64,000 nt of DNA from CAZCEC01 sp964497615 (GCA_964497615.1 CAZCEC010000032.1:1-64000); one strand, 5' to 3'. Counted from the stretch's first letter, positions 7,094 through 15,544 are shown. Notes: a model not told the origin generated them from the letters alone. Program-made: numbers and translations.

Positions 7094-7207
7094 GATGGCT
7101 GCACCTTTTCCCAAGATCCGATGAGCCCGGCTCTTGCCCACAGGGGGCCTTCGGCTCGGATCTTTGGACACTACAGCCATTGTAACGAGAATCGGCGGCA
7201 TGTCTAC
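7094..7207 (-). pseudogene. Remnant similar to the 3' end of the 5654-6763 gene
   Basis: On minus, GAGCCGAAGGCCCCCT (near 7142-7157) followed by TGGGCA, GA and later GGATCT repeats the DNA encoding the last residues of the 5654-6763 gene (near 5690-5725), with a few differences. It lies between the DUF5131 stop and the HTH start. The best reading is that a paralogue or a duplicated 3' end once ended here and has decayed. Confidence 0.4.
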
Positions 7208-8068
7208 CTATGGGCTTGCTGAAATAAGCGCAGACGAAGGGAACTCCTGCACGCGCAGCGGCTCGGGCCACTCGGCCGGATCCGCGCCCTTGCGGTCCTG
7301 GAAGGCGACCTTTGCGTCGCCCCAATACGGCCGGCTGCCCATCTGCTTGACGAACGGCGCCGAGCCGCCTGCGCGGCACTGCGCGATGGTGTGTTCGGCC
7401 CACCACAGGTTGAACGGCCGCGCGCCAGGGCCAGACTCGCCGCCGACGATGATCCACTGGATGCCGGGCGTGTGGCGGCGTCCGATGATCCCAGGATCCG
7501 GGTTCATCGGATCGTGGGACATGAAGCCCGTGAAGTCCACCGGGCCCAGCGCGGGCTCGTAGCTGACCCAGTAGACCGGCGCGCCAACGTCCCACAGGCG
7601 GGGGATGCGCTGGTCGGCGCGGACCTGGTCCTCGGCTGAGGTGCCCAGCCAGACGTTCTCCGGCGCCATCCCGTGCCAGCGAGTGGGGAGCATGCGCCGG
7701 ATGTTCTCGGGTCGCTTGGTCAGCAGCTGCCAGGTCAGCGCCGGCGTCTCGTCGATCAGAGTCCACAGCTTCGCGCGCTCGGGGGTGAGCTGCGGATGGT
7801 CTTCGAAGACATCGCACATCGATCCGCAGAACACGCGCCACGGCTGGCCGGAAGCGGCGGCCTTTATGTTCCACAATCTCGGCTCGTTCCAGTGCTTGTC
7901 GCCGAACGTGCGGCGCGGGGTCGTCTTGGCCGGCCCCCAGATATTGTGGCCGTAGCGCCTCGAGAGAGTTTCTGCATAACACGAATTACAGCCAGGGCTA
8001 ACCTTGACGCAGCCCCACACGGGGTTGAAAGTGCTCGTGGTCCAGCTGATGCCTGTCGTCTGTCCCAT
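7208..8068 (-). CDS. DUF5131 (phage Gp37/Gp68) family protein
   Basis: 286 residues. The N-terminus has the family signature WTTSTFNPVWGC followed by a cysteine cluster (Cys20, Cys27, Cys30: C-x6-C-x2-C) of radical-SAM type. Conserved blocks WQLLTKRPENIRRMLP, YEPALGP and IIVGGESGPGARP follow. Members are common in phages and mobile elements; their reaction is not established to my knowledge, and the cluster suggests an iron-sulfur enzyme of the radical SAM kind. AGGAGG lies seven bases before the ATG. It follows the SWIM-like gene by 9 bases in a minus operon. The partner often seen with this family (three-Cys-motif protein) is not here. Confidence 0.8.
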   Translation of the reverse strand: MGQTTGISWTTSTFNPVWGCVKVSPGCNSCYAETLSRRYGHNIWGPAKTTPRRTFGDKHWNEPRLWNIKAAASGQPWRVFCGSMCDVFEDHPQLTPERAKLWTLIDETPALTWQLLTKRPENIRRMLPTRWHGMAPENVWLGTSAEDQVRADQRIPRLWDVGAPVYWVSYEPALGPVDFTGFMSHDPMNPDPGIIGRRHTPGIQWIIVGGESGPGARPFNLWWAEHTIAQCRAGGSAPFVKQMGSRPYWGDAKVAFQDRKGADPAEWPEPLRVQEFPSSALISASP

Positions 8069-8077
8069 CCTATCCTC

Positions 8078-8374
8078 CTAAAGCTCCAGTGCGTCGAAGC
8101 GGCCCGACTCGGTATTGTCTCTACGAGGACGGCGTCCAGCGGCAGCCGTCCGCCTGCCAGCCGGCACGCCACGCTCCGCGGCCTGGGTATGCTTGCAGAA
8201 ACGCTCCCAGGCCTGCTTGCCGCGGTTCTTCGTGCTGGTCGTCCAGGCGCGGCAGTTGCACGAGAGATACACGTGCCGGTCGCTGTCGGTGTTGCGCCGC
8301 ACCTCGTAGTACGTGCCGGGCCGTGAGCTCGACTCGAAACTCTCGACAATCTCAGTTTGAACAATGCTGGCCAT
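8078..8374 (-). CDS. Small SWIM-type zinc-finger protein
   Basis: 98 residues from ATG 8374, with GGAG five bases upstream. Cys39-x-Cys41 followed by Cys60-x-His62 fits the SWIM pattern CxCx(n)CxH, which binds DNA or protein. The C-terminal 30 residues are basic (RRTAAAGRRPRRD). It starts the minus operon with DUF5131 and is divergent from the HNH gene at 8560. A nucleic-acid-binding accessory role is inferred; no known family assigned. Confidence 0.6.
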   Translation of the reverse strand: MASIVQTEIVESFESSSRPGTYYEVRRNTDSDRHVYLSCNCRAWTTSTKNRGKQAWERFCKHTQAAERGVPAGRRTAAAGRRPRRDNTESGRFDALEL

Positions 8375-8473
8375 GGGGGCTCCGTTCCGGGTTTGATGGT
8401 CCACCACCAGAAACGGCGCCGACGGTCCCAATTGAATGCGATAGTCAGCAATTGCGGTTTTAGTATGCCATAT

Positions 8474-8501
8474 AGTATAGTAAAGTGACGAAGCTCCGCA
8501 A
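8474..8501 (-). promoter_or_regulatory. Possible promoter of the SWIM/DUF5131 operon
   Basis: On minus, TTGCGG (8496-8501), 16 bases, then TATACT (8474-8479), in an AT-rich divergent gap of about 185 bases. Moderate match only. Confidence 0.4.
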
Positions 8502-8519
8502 TTTACGCGTCTATTGAAA

Positions 8520-8549
8520 ATGACGACACCGACAGTTTGACTGTATAAT
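8520..8549 (+). promoter_or_regulatory. Promoter of the HNH/terminase genes
   Basis: A perfect -10 TATAAT (8544-8549), preceded directly by TG, with an ATGACG -35 at 18 bases (8520-8525). It lies 10 bases before the ATG of the HNH gene and could drive the late genes. Confidence 0.55.
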
Positions 8550-8559
8550 CGTTTCGATC

Positions 8560-9201
8560 ATGGGCAAGTCAACTGGCAGACCTACAGGTATCGCGACAAA
8601 TTGCCAGCACTGCGGCCGCGAGTTCTGGCGCAGGTATCCATCGAGGACGCAGCGCTTCTGCTCTCACCGCTGTGCTTGTCAAGCCAAGCGCAAACCGCTA
8701 GTTGCGTGCCGGCAGTGCGGCAAGGAATTCAGCGCCGGCGATCACCAGACCCAGCAATTCTGTTCCAAGCGCTGCTGGTATCAATGGCACACCGGCAAGC
8801 AACATCGGCAGTTCGACCGCAAGTTGTTCCGCTGCCGGCTATGCGGGACGGAGTTCTATCGGGTTCCGTCGCAGTCCGTGGGCGCGAAATACTGTTCGCT
8901 GCAATGCGCGAGCCTGGCGCGGCGGTCGGACATCAAGCTGCCGGGCCGGCACTATGGCCTGTCGCGCTGGCGGCGCATCCGGGTGCAGGTCATCAAGCGT
9001 GACGGGCGCTGCCGCAAGTGCGGCTTGCCGCAGTCCGAGCACCTGGCGCGGTATCGGTGCGGCCTGCACGTGGACCACATCAAGGCCCGGTTCAGTGGCG
9101 GCACCGACGACCTGGCGAATCTTAAGGCGCTATGCTGTAAATGCCACGCCAAGAAAACCGTCCGAGAGCAGATGGCGTTGAAGGAGATGACGGCGCGATG
9201 A
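8560..9201 (+). CDS. HNH endonuclease with three N-terminal zinc ribbons
   Basis: 213 residues. Three treble-cleft or ribbon modules (Cys15/18/34/38, Cys50/53/68/72, Cys92/95/112/116) precede a C-terminal HNH domain: CRKC at 141-144, HVDH at 160-163 and a CxxC near 182-185. HNH genes directly upstream of terminase occur in many tailed phages, where the nuclease helps the terminase cut DNA during packaging (as shown for HK97 gp74). The extra ribbons are also typical of homing nucleases, and a related gene lies antisense at 27985-28641, so selfish mobility is possible too. The next gene overlaps it by four bases. Confidence 0.8.
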   Translation: MGKSTGRPTGIATNCQHCGREFWRRYPSRTQRFCSHRCACQAKRKPLVACRQCGKEFSAGDHQTQQFCSKRCWYQWHTGKQHRQFDRKLFRCRLCGTEFYRVPSQSVGAKYCSLQCASLARRSDIKLPGRHYGLSRWRRIRVQVIKRDGRCRKCGLPQSEHLARYRCGLHVDHIKARFSGGTDDLANLKALCCKCHAKKTVREQMALKEMTAR

Positions 9202-9821
9202 ACGAACCCCGCAGCATTGCTCACCGGCACGACATGAATCACTTTGGTCTGAGACAGTGGCCCGACGGCCTGGTGCCCTGGCTGGACGCTTCCCCGCCCA
9301 GCCTGACCGGCAAGCCCAGAGAGCAAACCACCGGACAACTTCGCGCCTGCGCCTATTGCGGCTCGATGCACCCCGCCGACGTGGCCGCCGCGATCAAGGC
9401 TGGCGCCGTGGGGTCCTGGGCTGACCGCAAGTATGGCTGGCCGCACAAAGCCTACTTCGACGGCGTGCCCAACCCGCACGCGGGCCTGCTGGAAAGCCGC
9501 GCGGGCCGCAATTGGCCGCCGGACGAATCAGAAGCTGCCAACTGGCGCCGCGTCCATTCCAGTTACAACCCCTACACGGGAGAGCCTGAATATACCTGGA
9601 GGGAGATTGGCAAGCCGGCGGCTCCCACCACCGGCGGCAAGTTCTACAGTGTGCACCTCCAGGACGCGTCGCCGGAAGACCGGGCCGTCATCGAGGCGCA
9701 CCTGGGACTGCACATGGAATTTGAAGACGAGGGCAGGCGGGTCAAGTGGTGGGCGGTCGCTTCCGAAAACGCATTTGGCCGGTCGCGGCCCGCCACGGCC
9801 GGCGACGACGCCGCGCTCTAA
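9198..9821 (+). CDS. Hypothetical phage protein before terminase
   Basis: 207 residues from ATG 9198, which overlaps the HNH stop (ATGA). It contains CAYCGSMHPADVAAAIKAG (about residues 50-70), a single CxxC with a nearby His, and a Trp-rich middle. I do not recognise a family. Its place between the HNH nuclease and the small terminase, in one tight unit, suggests a packaging or early head role, but nothing in the sequence shows it. Confidence 0.6.
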   Translation: MNEPRSIAHRHDMNHFGLRQWPDGLVPWLDASPPSLTGKPREQTTGQLRACAYCGSMHPADVAAAIKAGAVGSWADRKYGWPHKAYFDGVPNPHAGLLESRAGRNWPPDESEAANWRRVHSSYNPYTGEPEYTWREIGKPAAPTTGGKFYSVHLQDASPEDRAVIEAHLGLHMEFEDEGRRVKWWAVASENAFGRSRPATAGDDAAL

Positions 9822-9857
9822 GGCGCGGCATGCGCATCGCCATGCGGACAACATGCC

Positions 9858-10526
9858 ATGAAAGAGTCGAGCCGCGCCCGGCGCGCATTCGAGGACTACT
9901 ACAACCTGGGGCCGGGGCGAAGCCTGGCCGCACTGGCGAGGCGCTACCAAAAGCAGACCAAAGCCAGACCGCCAACGCGCCAAATGTCTCAGCTCAAGAA
10001 ATGGTCCACCGAGCTGGGTTGGCAGGCGCGGGTGGCGGCGCGGGACGCGGAGCTGGCCGCCAAGGAGCAGGCGGCGCTGGAAGCCGAACGGATCAAGGTG
10101 ATTCAGTCCGGCTTCGCGCTGATGCACAAGCGGCTGAAGAGCCTGAACGAAGTGGGCGAGCTGCTGCTGGCGGAAGTGCTGACCACCGATAAACGCTGGC
10201 TGCCGGATGTGAAGCAGATCGGGTCGGGCGAGTATGCCGAACGGGTAGACCTGGTGCGCTTCAACGCGCCGCTGATCGAGCAGTTCCGCAAGACGCTGGA
10301 CGACATCGCGACCGAGCTGGGGCAGCGGCGCGAAGTGGTGAAGGTCGAGGACTGGCGCGACGAAGTCGTTGCGCTGCTCAGGGCGGGCAAGCTGCCGCCC
10401 GAGGTGGTGAGGGCCGATCTGGGTGACGAACTTGCTCGAGAGCTATTTATCGCCGCAGGGGTCCCAATCGCTCCGGGGCGAGAAGCTGAAGTGGAAAGCC
10501 CAGCAGCTCAGCCAGACAGCGACTGA
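9858..10526 (+). CDS. Terminase small subunit-like protein
   Basis: 222 residues. The N-terminal 60 residues (RARRAFEDYYNLGPGRSLAA to a QLKKWSTELGW turn) form a helix-turn-helix as in phage terminase small subunits and phage-type integrators. They are followed by a long Ala/Glu-rich helix (about 65-95) and a helical oligomerisation part. The small subunit binds the packaging site and stimulates the large subunit. The gene overlaps the large terminase start by about 100 bases, which supports coupled translation. Identification rests on the HTH-plus-coil layout and position, since small subunits diverge strongly. Confidence 0.7.
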   Translation: MKESSRARRAFEDYYNLGPGRSLAALARRYQKQTKARPPTRQMSQLKKWSTELGWQARVAARDAELAAKEQAALEAERIKVIQSGFALMHKRLKSLNEVGELLLAEVLTTDKRWLPDVKQIGSGEYAERVDLVRFNAPLIEQFRKTLDDIATELGQRREVVKVEDWRDEVVALLRAGKLPPEVVRADLGDELARELFIAAGVPIAPGREAEVESPAAQPDSD

Positions 10527-11889
10527 AACGGGCCGCGCCTGGCCTGAGCGGCACATCGCGGGCCCGGACGGCGAGCCGCTGCCGTTCCACCGGGCCCAGG
10601 CCCTGGCCTTCGACTCGCCGCGGCGCTACGTGGCGATGATCGCCGGCACGCAGGGCGGCAAAACGTCGTTCGGCCCGTGGTGGCTGGACGACCGAATCAA
10701 GCAGCTCGGCGGCGGCGACTACCTGGCGGTGACCGCCAGCTACGATCTTTTCAAACTGAAGATGCTCCCGGAGTTCCTGCGCGTCTTCGAGGACATCCTG
10801 AAGCGCGGCCGCTTCTGGCTGGGCGACAAGATCTTCGAGCTGCGCGACCCGGCCACCGGCCAGTTCTGGGCGAAGAAGTCCACCGACCGGATGTGGGGCA
10901 GGGTGATCCTGCGGTCGGCGCAGTCGCTGGGCGGGCTGGAGTCAGCCACGGTCAAGGGCATGTGGCTGGACGAGGCCGGCCAGGACGACTTCACCATCGA
11001 CGCCTGGCGGGCGCTGCGCCGGCGCGGCGCGATCCACCGCGCGACCGTCCTTATCACCACAACCCTTTACAACCTGGGCTGGCTCAAGCAGCAGGTGATC
11101 GACAAGGCCGTCGCCGGCGGGCAGGTGGCCATCGAGCACCCGACGCCCGACTCGGAGATCGAGTTCACCGACAACGCGGCGGCCAGCATCGCCCTGGTGC
11201 AGTACGACTCGATCGTCAACCCGGCCTACCCGAAGGAGGAGTACGACGAAGCCCAGGCGACGATGCCGGATGACGAATTCCAGATGTTCTGGCGCGGGCG
11301 GGTCACCAGCCTGCGCACGCTCATCTACGACTGCTTCGACCGGACGCGCCACACCTGCCGGCCGTTCAAGCTGCCGGACGAATGGATTCGGTACATGGGC
11401 ATGGACTTCGGCGGGGTGCACACGGCGGGCATCTTCTACGCGCAGGAGCCGGGCACCGGCAACCTGTACGGCTATCGCGAGTACCTGGCCGGCCGGCGCA
11501 CGGCGGCCGAGCACAAGGAGGAGCTGGTGAAGGGCGAGCCGATGCTGCCGTTCACGGTCGGCGGGAGCAAGAGCGAGGACCAGTGGCGCGACGAGTTCCG
11601 CGCCGCCGGCCTGCCGGTGCGGGAGCCGAAGATCGCCGACGTGAACGTCGGCATCAACCGCGTGTACGGGATGCACAAGCAGGGGAAGATCATCTACTTC
11701 GACACGCTGGAGGGGGTGCTGGACCAGAAGGGCACGTACAAGCGCAAGCGGGACAAGACCGGGCAGGTGACGGACGAAATAGAGAACAAGAATGCCTATC
11801 ACTTCATGGACGCCGAGCGCTACATCATCGGCTACCTGAACGACAAAGCGGACAAGCTGAAGGCGCAGGAGAACCCGTTCTACGGGTAG
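10423..11889 (+). CDS. Terminase large subunit
   Basis: 488 residues from a GTG. ATPase: Walker A AGTQGGKT (74-81) and Walker B GMWLDEA with Asp183/Glu184. Nuclease of RNase H type: YMGMDFGG with Asp328, later acidic residues, and an Asp near the C-terminal stretch YHFMDAERYI. The protein pumps phage DNA into the prohead using ATP and cuts it at the end. Length and layout match the large terminases of siphoviruses. Portal follows after 10 bases. The long overlap with the small subunit gene is unusual; a later start is possible, but residues before the Walker A would then be lost. Confidence 0.92.
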   Translation: MTNLLESYLSPQGSQSLRGEKLKWKAQQLSQTATETGRAWPERHIAGPDGEPLPFHRAQALAFDSPRRYVAMIAGTQGGKTSFGPWWLDDRIKQLGGGDYLAVTASYDLFKLKMLPEFLRVFEDILKRGRFWLGDKIFELRDPATGQFWAKKSTDRMWGRVILRSAQSLGGLESATVKGMWLDEAGQDDFTIDAWRALRRRGAIHRATVLITTTLYNLGWLKQQVIDKAVAGGQVAIEHPTPDSEIEFTDNAAASIALVQYDSIVNPAYPKEEYDEAQATMPDDEFQMFWRGRVTSLRTLIYDCFDRTRHTCRPFKLPDEWIRYMGMDFGGVHTAGIFYAQEPGTGNLYGYREYLAGRRTAAEHKEELVKGEPMLPFTVGGSKSEDQWRDEFRAAGLPVREPKIADVNVGINRVYGMHKQGKIIYFDTLEGVLDQKGTYKRKRDKTGQVTDEIENKNAYHFMDAERYIIGYLNDKADKLKAQENPFYG

Positions 11890-11899
11890 GGAGGTGCAT

Positions 11900-13399
11900 A
11901 TGACGGACATGCCCCTGGAGGGCGCTGAGACCTCGGCGGCCTTTGAGCTGCTGAACAAGCGGATCAACGCGGACGACTTTCAGCGCGCGTGGCGCGAGCG
12001 CCTGGCCATGCTGAAGGCCGCGCGCGACTACTACGACGGCAAGCACCCCAGGCCGCTGAAGGTCCGGCGCGGCGACAAGGACCCCAACGTCATCGTCAAC
12101 TTCTGCCGCAAGATCGTGAACGCTTCGGTGGCCTGGCTGTTCGGCGGCAACGAGACGGGCGAAATGCTCAAGATGGAGCTGGAGGAGGGCGAAGAGCACG
12201 AGCCCGCGGACGACGACGACGAGCTGGAACCCGGCGGCGAGCGGGCCGAGTCGGAGGCCGAGGCCTGGCTGCGGCAGGTCTGGCAGGCCAACGGCGGCGC
12301 GCGGCTGCTGCAGCGGATCGGCCGGCGGGCCAGCAAAGGCGGCCACGGCTTCGTGAAGATCCTGCCGGCGGACGACCCCGACAACAAGCTGGACGTGCCC
12401 GCCATCGTGCCGCAGAAGCTGGACATGGTCGCGGTGCTGACTGAGCCGCACGACACCGACACGGCCGAGGCCTACGTGATCCAGTGGACCGAGAAGCGCC
12501 TGAGCGCCGGCGGCCGGCTGACAGAGGTCAAGGTGCGGCAGATCATCGCCAAGGCGCTGGACGGCGAGCGGCCCTGGGCGATCGCCAGGTTTGAGGACAC
12601 CGGGCGCGGGCGTGACCGGTGGGTGATCGTGCAGGGGCCGGACCCGTGGCCGTATGCCTGGGCGCCGATCGTGGACTGGCAGAACATCCCCAACGACGAC
12701 GGCTACTATGGCCTGAGCGACCTGGAAGACCTCACCGTCATCAACGACGCCATCAACTTCGCCGTCTCAAACACCAACCGCATCCTGTACATCCACGGCC
12801 ACCCGCGCACGGTGGGCACGGGCTTCGAGGCGGGCGAGGTGCAGGACACGGCCATCGACTCGTTCTGGACCATCGCCAACAAGGACGCCAAGGTGCAGAA
12901 CCTGGAGATGAAGAGCGACCTGGGCTCGGCCTTCGCCTTCATCCAGTTCCTGAGCCAATCGTTCTACAACATCGGCCGCGACCTGGACATCGCCTCGCTC
13001 CAGGACAAGATCGGGCAGGTCACCAACTTCGGACTGCGCGTGCTGGCCAACCTGGCGCTGAGCAAGCTGGACGAAAAGCGCCTGAGCTACGGCGAGGCGA
13101 TCATCAAGATCAACCGCGCGCTGCTCGAGCTGGGNNNNNNNNNNCTGCCGGAGGACGAGAAGGAGGAAGTCGAGCGGCTCCAGATCGAGCGCGACATGGC
13201 CATCGTCAGCAAGCAGACGGCGGCCGAGGAGCGCGGGCGCGACTGGGAGACCGAGAAGGACCGCATCGAGCAGGAGCGGTCGGAAGCCGAGGACCTGGGC
13301 GGGACGATGCTGGCGGCGTTCGAGCGCGGCGGCACGTTCCGCGATCTGCGGTCGCCGCGCCGCTCGCCGGCGGCAGCGGCTAACGAGCAAGGAGGCTGA
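11900..13399 (+). CDS. Portal protein, SPP1 gp6-like (contains assembly gap)
   Basis: About 499 residues from ATG 11900, chosen over GTG 11894 because GGGAGGT covers the latter. Features of the SPP1-type portal are present: an N-terminal helical region with YYDGKHP, the block VIVNFCRKIVNASVAWLFGG, the wing with WIVQ-like strands, a clip region with YGLSDLEDL, and a long C-terminal helix rich in Glu and Lys. Portal dodecamers form the DNA gate at one capsid vertex and dock the terminase. A ten-N gap at 13135-13144 interrupts codons 412-415; the frame is the same on both sides, but the true length there is unknown. An acidic insert lies at about 95-120. Confidence 0.9.
   Translation: MTDMPLEGAETSAAFELLNKRINADDFQRAWRERLAMLKAARDYYDGKHPRPLKVRRGDKDPNVIVNFCRKIVNASVAWLFGGNETGEMLKMELEEGEEHEPADDDDELEPGGERAESEAEAWLRQVWQANGGARLLQRIGRRASKGGHGFVKILPADDPDNKLDVPAIVPQKLDMVAVLTEPHDTDTAEAYVIQWTEKRLSAGGRLTEVKVRQIIAKALDGERPWAIARFEDTGRGRDRWVIVQGPDPWPYAWAPIVDWQNIPNDDGYYGLSDLEDLTVINDAINFAVSNTNRILYIHGHPRTVGTGFEAGEVQDTAIDSFWTIANKDAKVQNLEMKSDLGSAFAFIQFLSQSFYNIGRDLDIASLQDKIGQVTNFGLRVLANLALSKLDEKRLSYGEAIIKINRALLELXXXXLPEDEKEEVERLQIERDMAIVSKQTAAEERGRDWETEKDRIEQERSEAEDLGGTMLAAFERGGTFRDLRSPRRSPAAAANEQGG
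13135..13144. other. Assembly gap (ten Ns) inside the portal gene
   Basis: Ten undetermined bases. The portal frame is open on both sides, so little sequence may be missing, but ten is a common placeholder and the real gap size is unknown. The gene should not be called frameshifted on this basis. Confidence 0.98.
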
Positions 13400-13400
13400 G

Positions 13401-13631
13401 ATGCTCGCTGGAGAGATGGAGTACAACTTCGACCGCCGGGAGATCGTGGTCAGCGTGGGAGGCAACGTCTGGCGCAAGCAGACCGACGACCCCAAGGACA
13501 TTGGCTATGAGCGGAGCGACCGCCAGGCCGAGGCCGCCTTCGTCAAGGCCGCGGCGCCGGGCGGTGAAGGGCTCGAGCGGTACGGCTACACGCGCGAGGG
13601 CGCGGGCCCGCCCGCGGAGGAGCGGCTCTGA
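13401..13631 (+). CDS. Small hypothetical protein between portal and head genes
   Basis: 76 residues, starting just after the portal stop with AGGAGG upstream. The sequence is hydrophilic, with a short beta-like start (REIVVSVGGNVWRKQ) and an acidic/basic tail. No motif recognised. The next gene overlaps its stop by one base. Possibly an accessory head protein. Confidence 0.5.
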   Translation: MLAGEMEYNFDRREIVVSVGGNVWRKQTDDPKDIGYERSDRQAEAAFVKAAAPGGEGLERYGYTREGAGPPAEERL

Positions 13632-13993
13632 TGGCCGGCCTGCTGACGCTCGACGACCTGACGCGGCCGCGCACCATCTCGCTGAAGGAGCTGCGCGACA
13701 AGCTGCTGCCGCTGTACGCGACCTGGCCCTGGGCCGACGACGCGATCGTGGACCTGTGGAAGCTGGGCGCGCCCGACCCGCAGGCGCTGGTGTGTCCGCA
13801 GGTGGCCGAGGGGTCCGGCCCGCCGTGCCGCGAGCGCGAGTGCCCGCACGTCAAGCGGATCCTGCTGCCCGGCCAGTTCCAGAAGTGGGTGCACGAGGTC
13901 GAGCAGCGGCAGGGCAACGAGTTCGCCGAGGCCCTGCACCGCCAGCCGACGCGCGGCGCCCTGGGCCGGCTGCTGCGCATGCGGCCGCAGTGA
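13631..13993 (+). CDS. Hypothetical phage protein with Cys/His cluster
   Basis: 120 residues. Contains CPQVAEGSGPPCRERECPH (about 54-72), with three Cys and one His that could bind zinc. The start codon overlaps the previous stop (TGATG). Basic C-terminus. Lies between portal and the gp7-type head morphogenesis gene. Function unknown. Confidence 0.5.
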   Translation: MAGLLTLDDLTRPRTISLKELRDKLLPLYATWPWADDAIVDLWKLGAPDPQALVCPQVAEGSGPPCRERECPHVKRILLPGQFQKWVHEVEQRQGNEFAEALHRQPTRGALGRLLRMRPQ

Positions 13994-14016
13994 AGTTGCC
14001 CTAGCAAGGCCAGAGC

Positions 14017-15072
14017 GTGGCGGCAGAGCTGACACTGTTTCAGGCGGTCGAGCGCTTCCGGGCGGCGGTGCTGCGCGGCGAGCGGGCCTCGGCCGCGCGC
14101 CTGGTGCGCGCCTACGGCCAGGCCTACGCCCGGCTGCTGGGCGACATCGAGGCGCTGATCCGGGCCATCGGCGAGCTGCCGGGCCCGACCTTGGGGCAGG
14201 TGGAGCGGCTCTCGCTGTACCGCGCGCTGCTGGCCGGCATTGAGCGCGAGATAGACCGCTACGCCGTGATCGCCGAGAACGAGATCGCCGAGAGCACGCG
14301 GGCGGCGCTGGCCGCGGGGCTGCGCGACTCGGCGCGGCTGGCGCAGATCGCGCTGCCGGCCCTGGACCCGGCCCAGATGCGGGCGTTGTGGCGGCAGCTC
14401 AACCCGGACGCGGTGACGACGATGCTGGGCTTCCTGGAGGCCGACTCGCCCTTGTACCTGAACCTGCGCCGGCTGGGGCAGTCGGTGGCGGACGCGACGG
14501 CCGAGGCGCTGCGCAACGGCATCGCGCTGGGCTGGAACCCGCGCAAGGTGGCGCGCATCATCCGCGACTCGGCGGGGCAGGGGCTGACCTGGTCGCTGAA
14601 CACGGCCCGCACAGCGAACTTGTGGACCTACCGGCTGACGAGCCACGCCGCGTACCTGAAGAACTCGCACGTGGTCAAGGGCTGGATCTGGATCGCCGAG
14701 CTGGGGCCGCGCACGTGCCTGAGCTGCATCAACCAGCACGGCAGCGAGCACACGCTGGACGAGACGCTCAACGACCACCACGCCGGCCGGTGCGCGCCGG
14801 CGCCGATCACGGCCAGCTACGCCGACCTGGGCTTCGGGGTCCGCGGCGACTCGCGGCCGGCGGTGCGCCGCGGCGAGGACTGGTTCCGCGGGCTGAGCGC
14901 GCAGGAGCAGCGGGCGATGATGGGGCCGGGGATGTGGAAGGCCTGGAAGGCGGGCGCATTCGACTTCCGGGACCTGTCTCAGCCGTACACCAACGACGTG
15001 TACGGCGAGATGCTGCGCGAGGCGTCGCTGAAGGGACTGCTGGGTGACCGAGCCAGGGCCTACGGCCGGTAA
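14017..15072 (+). CDS. Phage head morphogenesis protein, SPP1 gp7 (Mu F) family
   Basis: 351 residues from a GTG. A long helical N-terminal half (about 1-200) is followed by the family core: TARTANLWTYRLT, then CLSCINQHG (Cys and His) and DDHHAGRCAP-like blocks (HHAGRCAPAPIT at about 250-262). Proteins of this family sit inside the prohead in few copies and act in head assembly and DNA ejection. Placement directly downstream of portal is the usual SPP1-type order. The next small gene starts inside its last 29 bases. Confidence 0.85.
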   Translation: MAAELTLFQAVERFRAAVLRGERASAARLVRAYGQAYARLLGDIEALIRAIGELPGPTLGQVERLSLYRALLAGIEREIDRYAVIAENEIAESTRAALAAGLRDSARLAQIALPALDPAQMRALWRQLNPDAVTTMLGFLEADSPLYLNLRRLGQSVADATAEALRNGIALGWNPRKVARIIRDSAGQGLTWSLNTARTANLWTYRLTSHAAYLKNSHVVKGWIWIAELGPRTCLSCINQHGSEHTLDETLNDHHAGRCAPAPITASYADLGFGVRGDSRPAVRRGEDWFRGLSAQEQRAMMGPGMWKAWKAGAFDFRDLSQPYTNDVYGEMLREASLKGLLGDRARAYGR

Positions 15073-15277
15073 GCCCGCCGCGCCGTACCCGGCGCCAATC
15101 ACCGTGACGCTGCATGTCAGCCCGGCCGAGGCCGCGCTGATCCAGAAACTGCGGTCATTGACAGCCGGCGATCATCTGGTTATACTGTCGATCAGGGCAG
15201 ACGGACTGGACAGCGTAACCGTCCTGAGCAGCGGCAAGCGCAGCTACCTGCGCCAGGCCGCTGAAGCCCCGACCTGA
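15044..15277 (+). CDS. Small hypothetical phage protein
   Basis: 77 residues from a GTG within the end of the head morphogenesis gene. The core ITVTLHVSPAEAALIQKLRSL followed by a strand-rich segment suggests a small mixed fold. No family recognised. It is the last coding unit before a 273-base non-coding stretch. Confidence 0.45.
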   Translation: MTEPGPTAGKPAAPYPAPITVTLHVSPAEAALIQKLRSLTAGDHLVILSIRADGLDSVTVLSSGKRSYLRQAAEAPT

Positions 15278-15297
15278 CGCTAATAACCCTTTTGCTC

Positions 15298-15433
15298 GCG
15301 GGCCGGTGTGTCCAACCCCTGGTAACAGGGGGCGAAAGCGAAGCCCAGCGCTTCGCCGACATCGGCGAAAACGGCGCAGTCAGCCGAGCACCGGCCCGCA
15401 AAAAACCAAATACCTGGCAGGAGCATCGCCAGG
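15298..15433 (+). ncRNA. Putative structured RNA in the head module
   Basis: Inside a gap of 273 bases, the arms GCGGGCCGGTG (15298-15308) and CACCGGCCCGC (15389-15399) form a perfect 11-bp closing stem. Within it lie a 6-bp hairpin CCCCTG/CAGGGG with a GTAA (GNRA-type) loop (15316-15331) and two mutually exclusive hairpins: GCGAAGC/GCTTCGC (15338-15356) or TTCGCCGA/TCGGCGAA (15352-15369). A further hairpin CCTGGC/GCCAGG follows (15413-15433). A multibranched element with a switch-like alternative pairing fits a cis-regulatory or packaged RNA. No known family recognised; the strand is assumed from the flanking genes. Confidence 0.45.
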
Positions 15434-15506
15434 CCCCAGGAACTTTGAGCGCCCGCGTGGAACTCTGACAGGAGCCACACCGCGGACACACGCGAAAGAA
15501 GACACA

Positions 15507-15544
15507 CGGGGCTGCCGACCTTACGAGGCCGGCAGCCCCGTTTT
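15507..15544 (+). terminator. Hairpin with T tract before the scaffold region
   Basis: An 11-bp perfect stem CGGGGCTGCCG/CGGCAGCCCCG, extended by an inner CC/GG pair, followed at once by TTTT. It ends seven bases before the next ATG, so it could terminate or attenuate transcription between the portal/morphogenesis unit and the scaffold/capsid unit, perhaps together with the structured element upstream. Confidence 0.7.

Noticed and set aside
13135..13144. Frameshift in the portal gene
   Set aside because: The interruption is a run of Ns; the frame is open on both sides, so it is an assembly gap.
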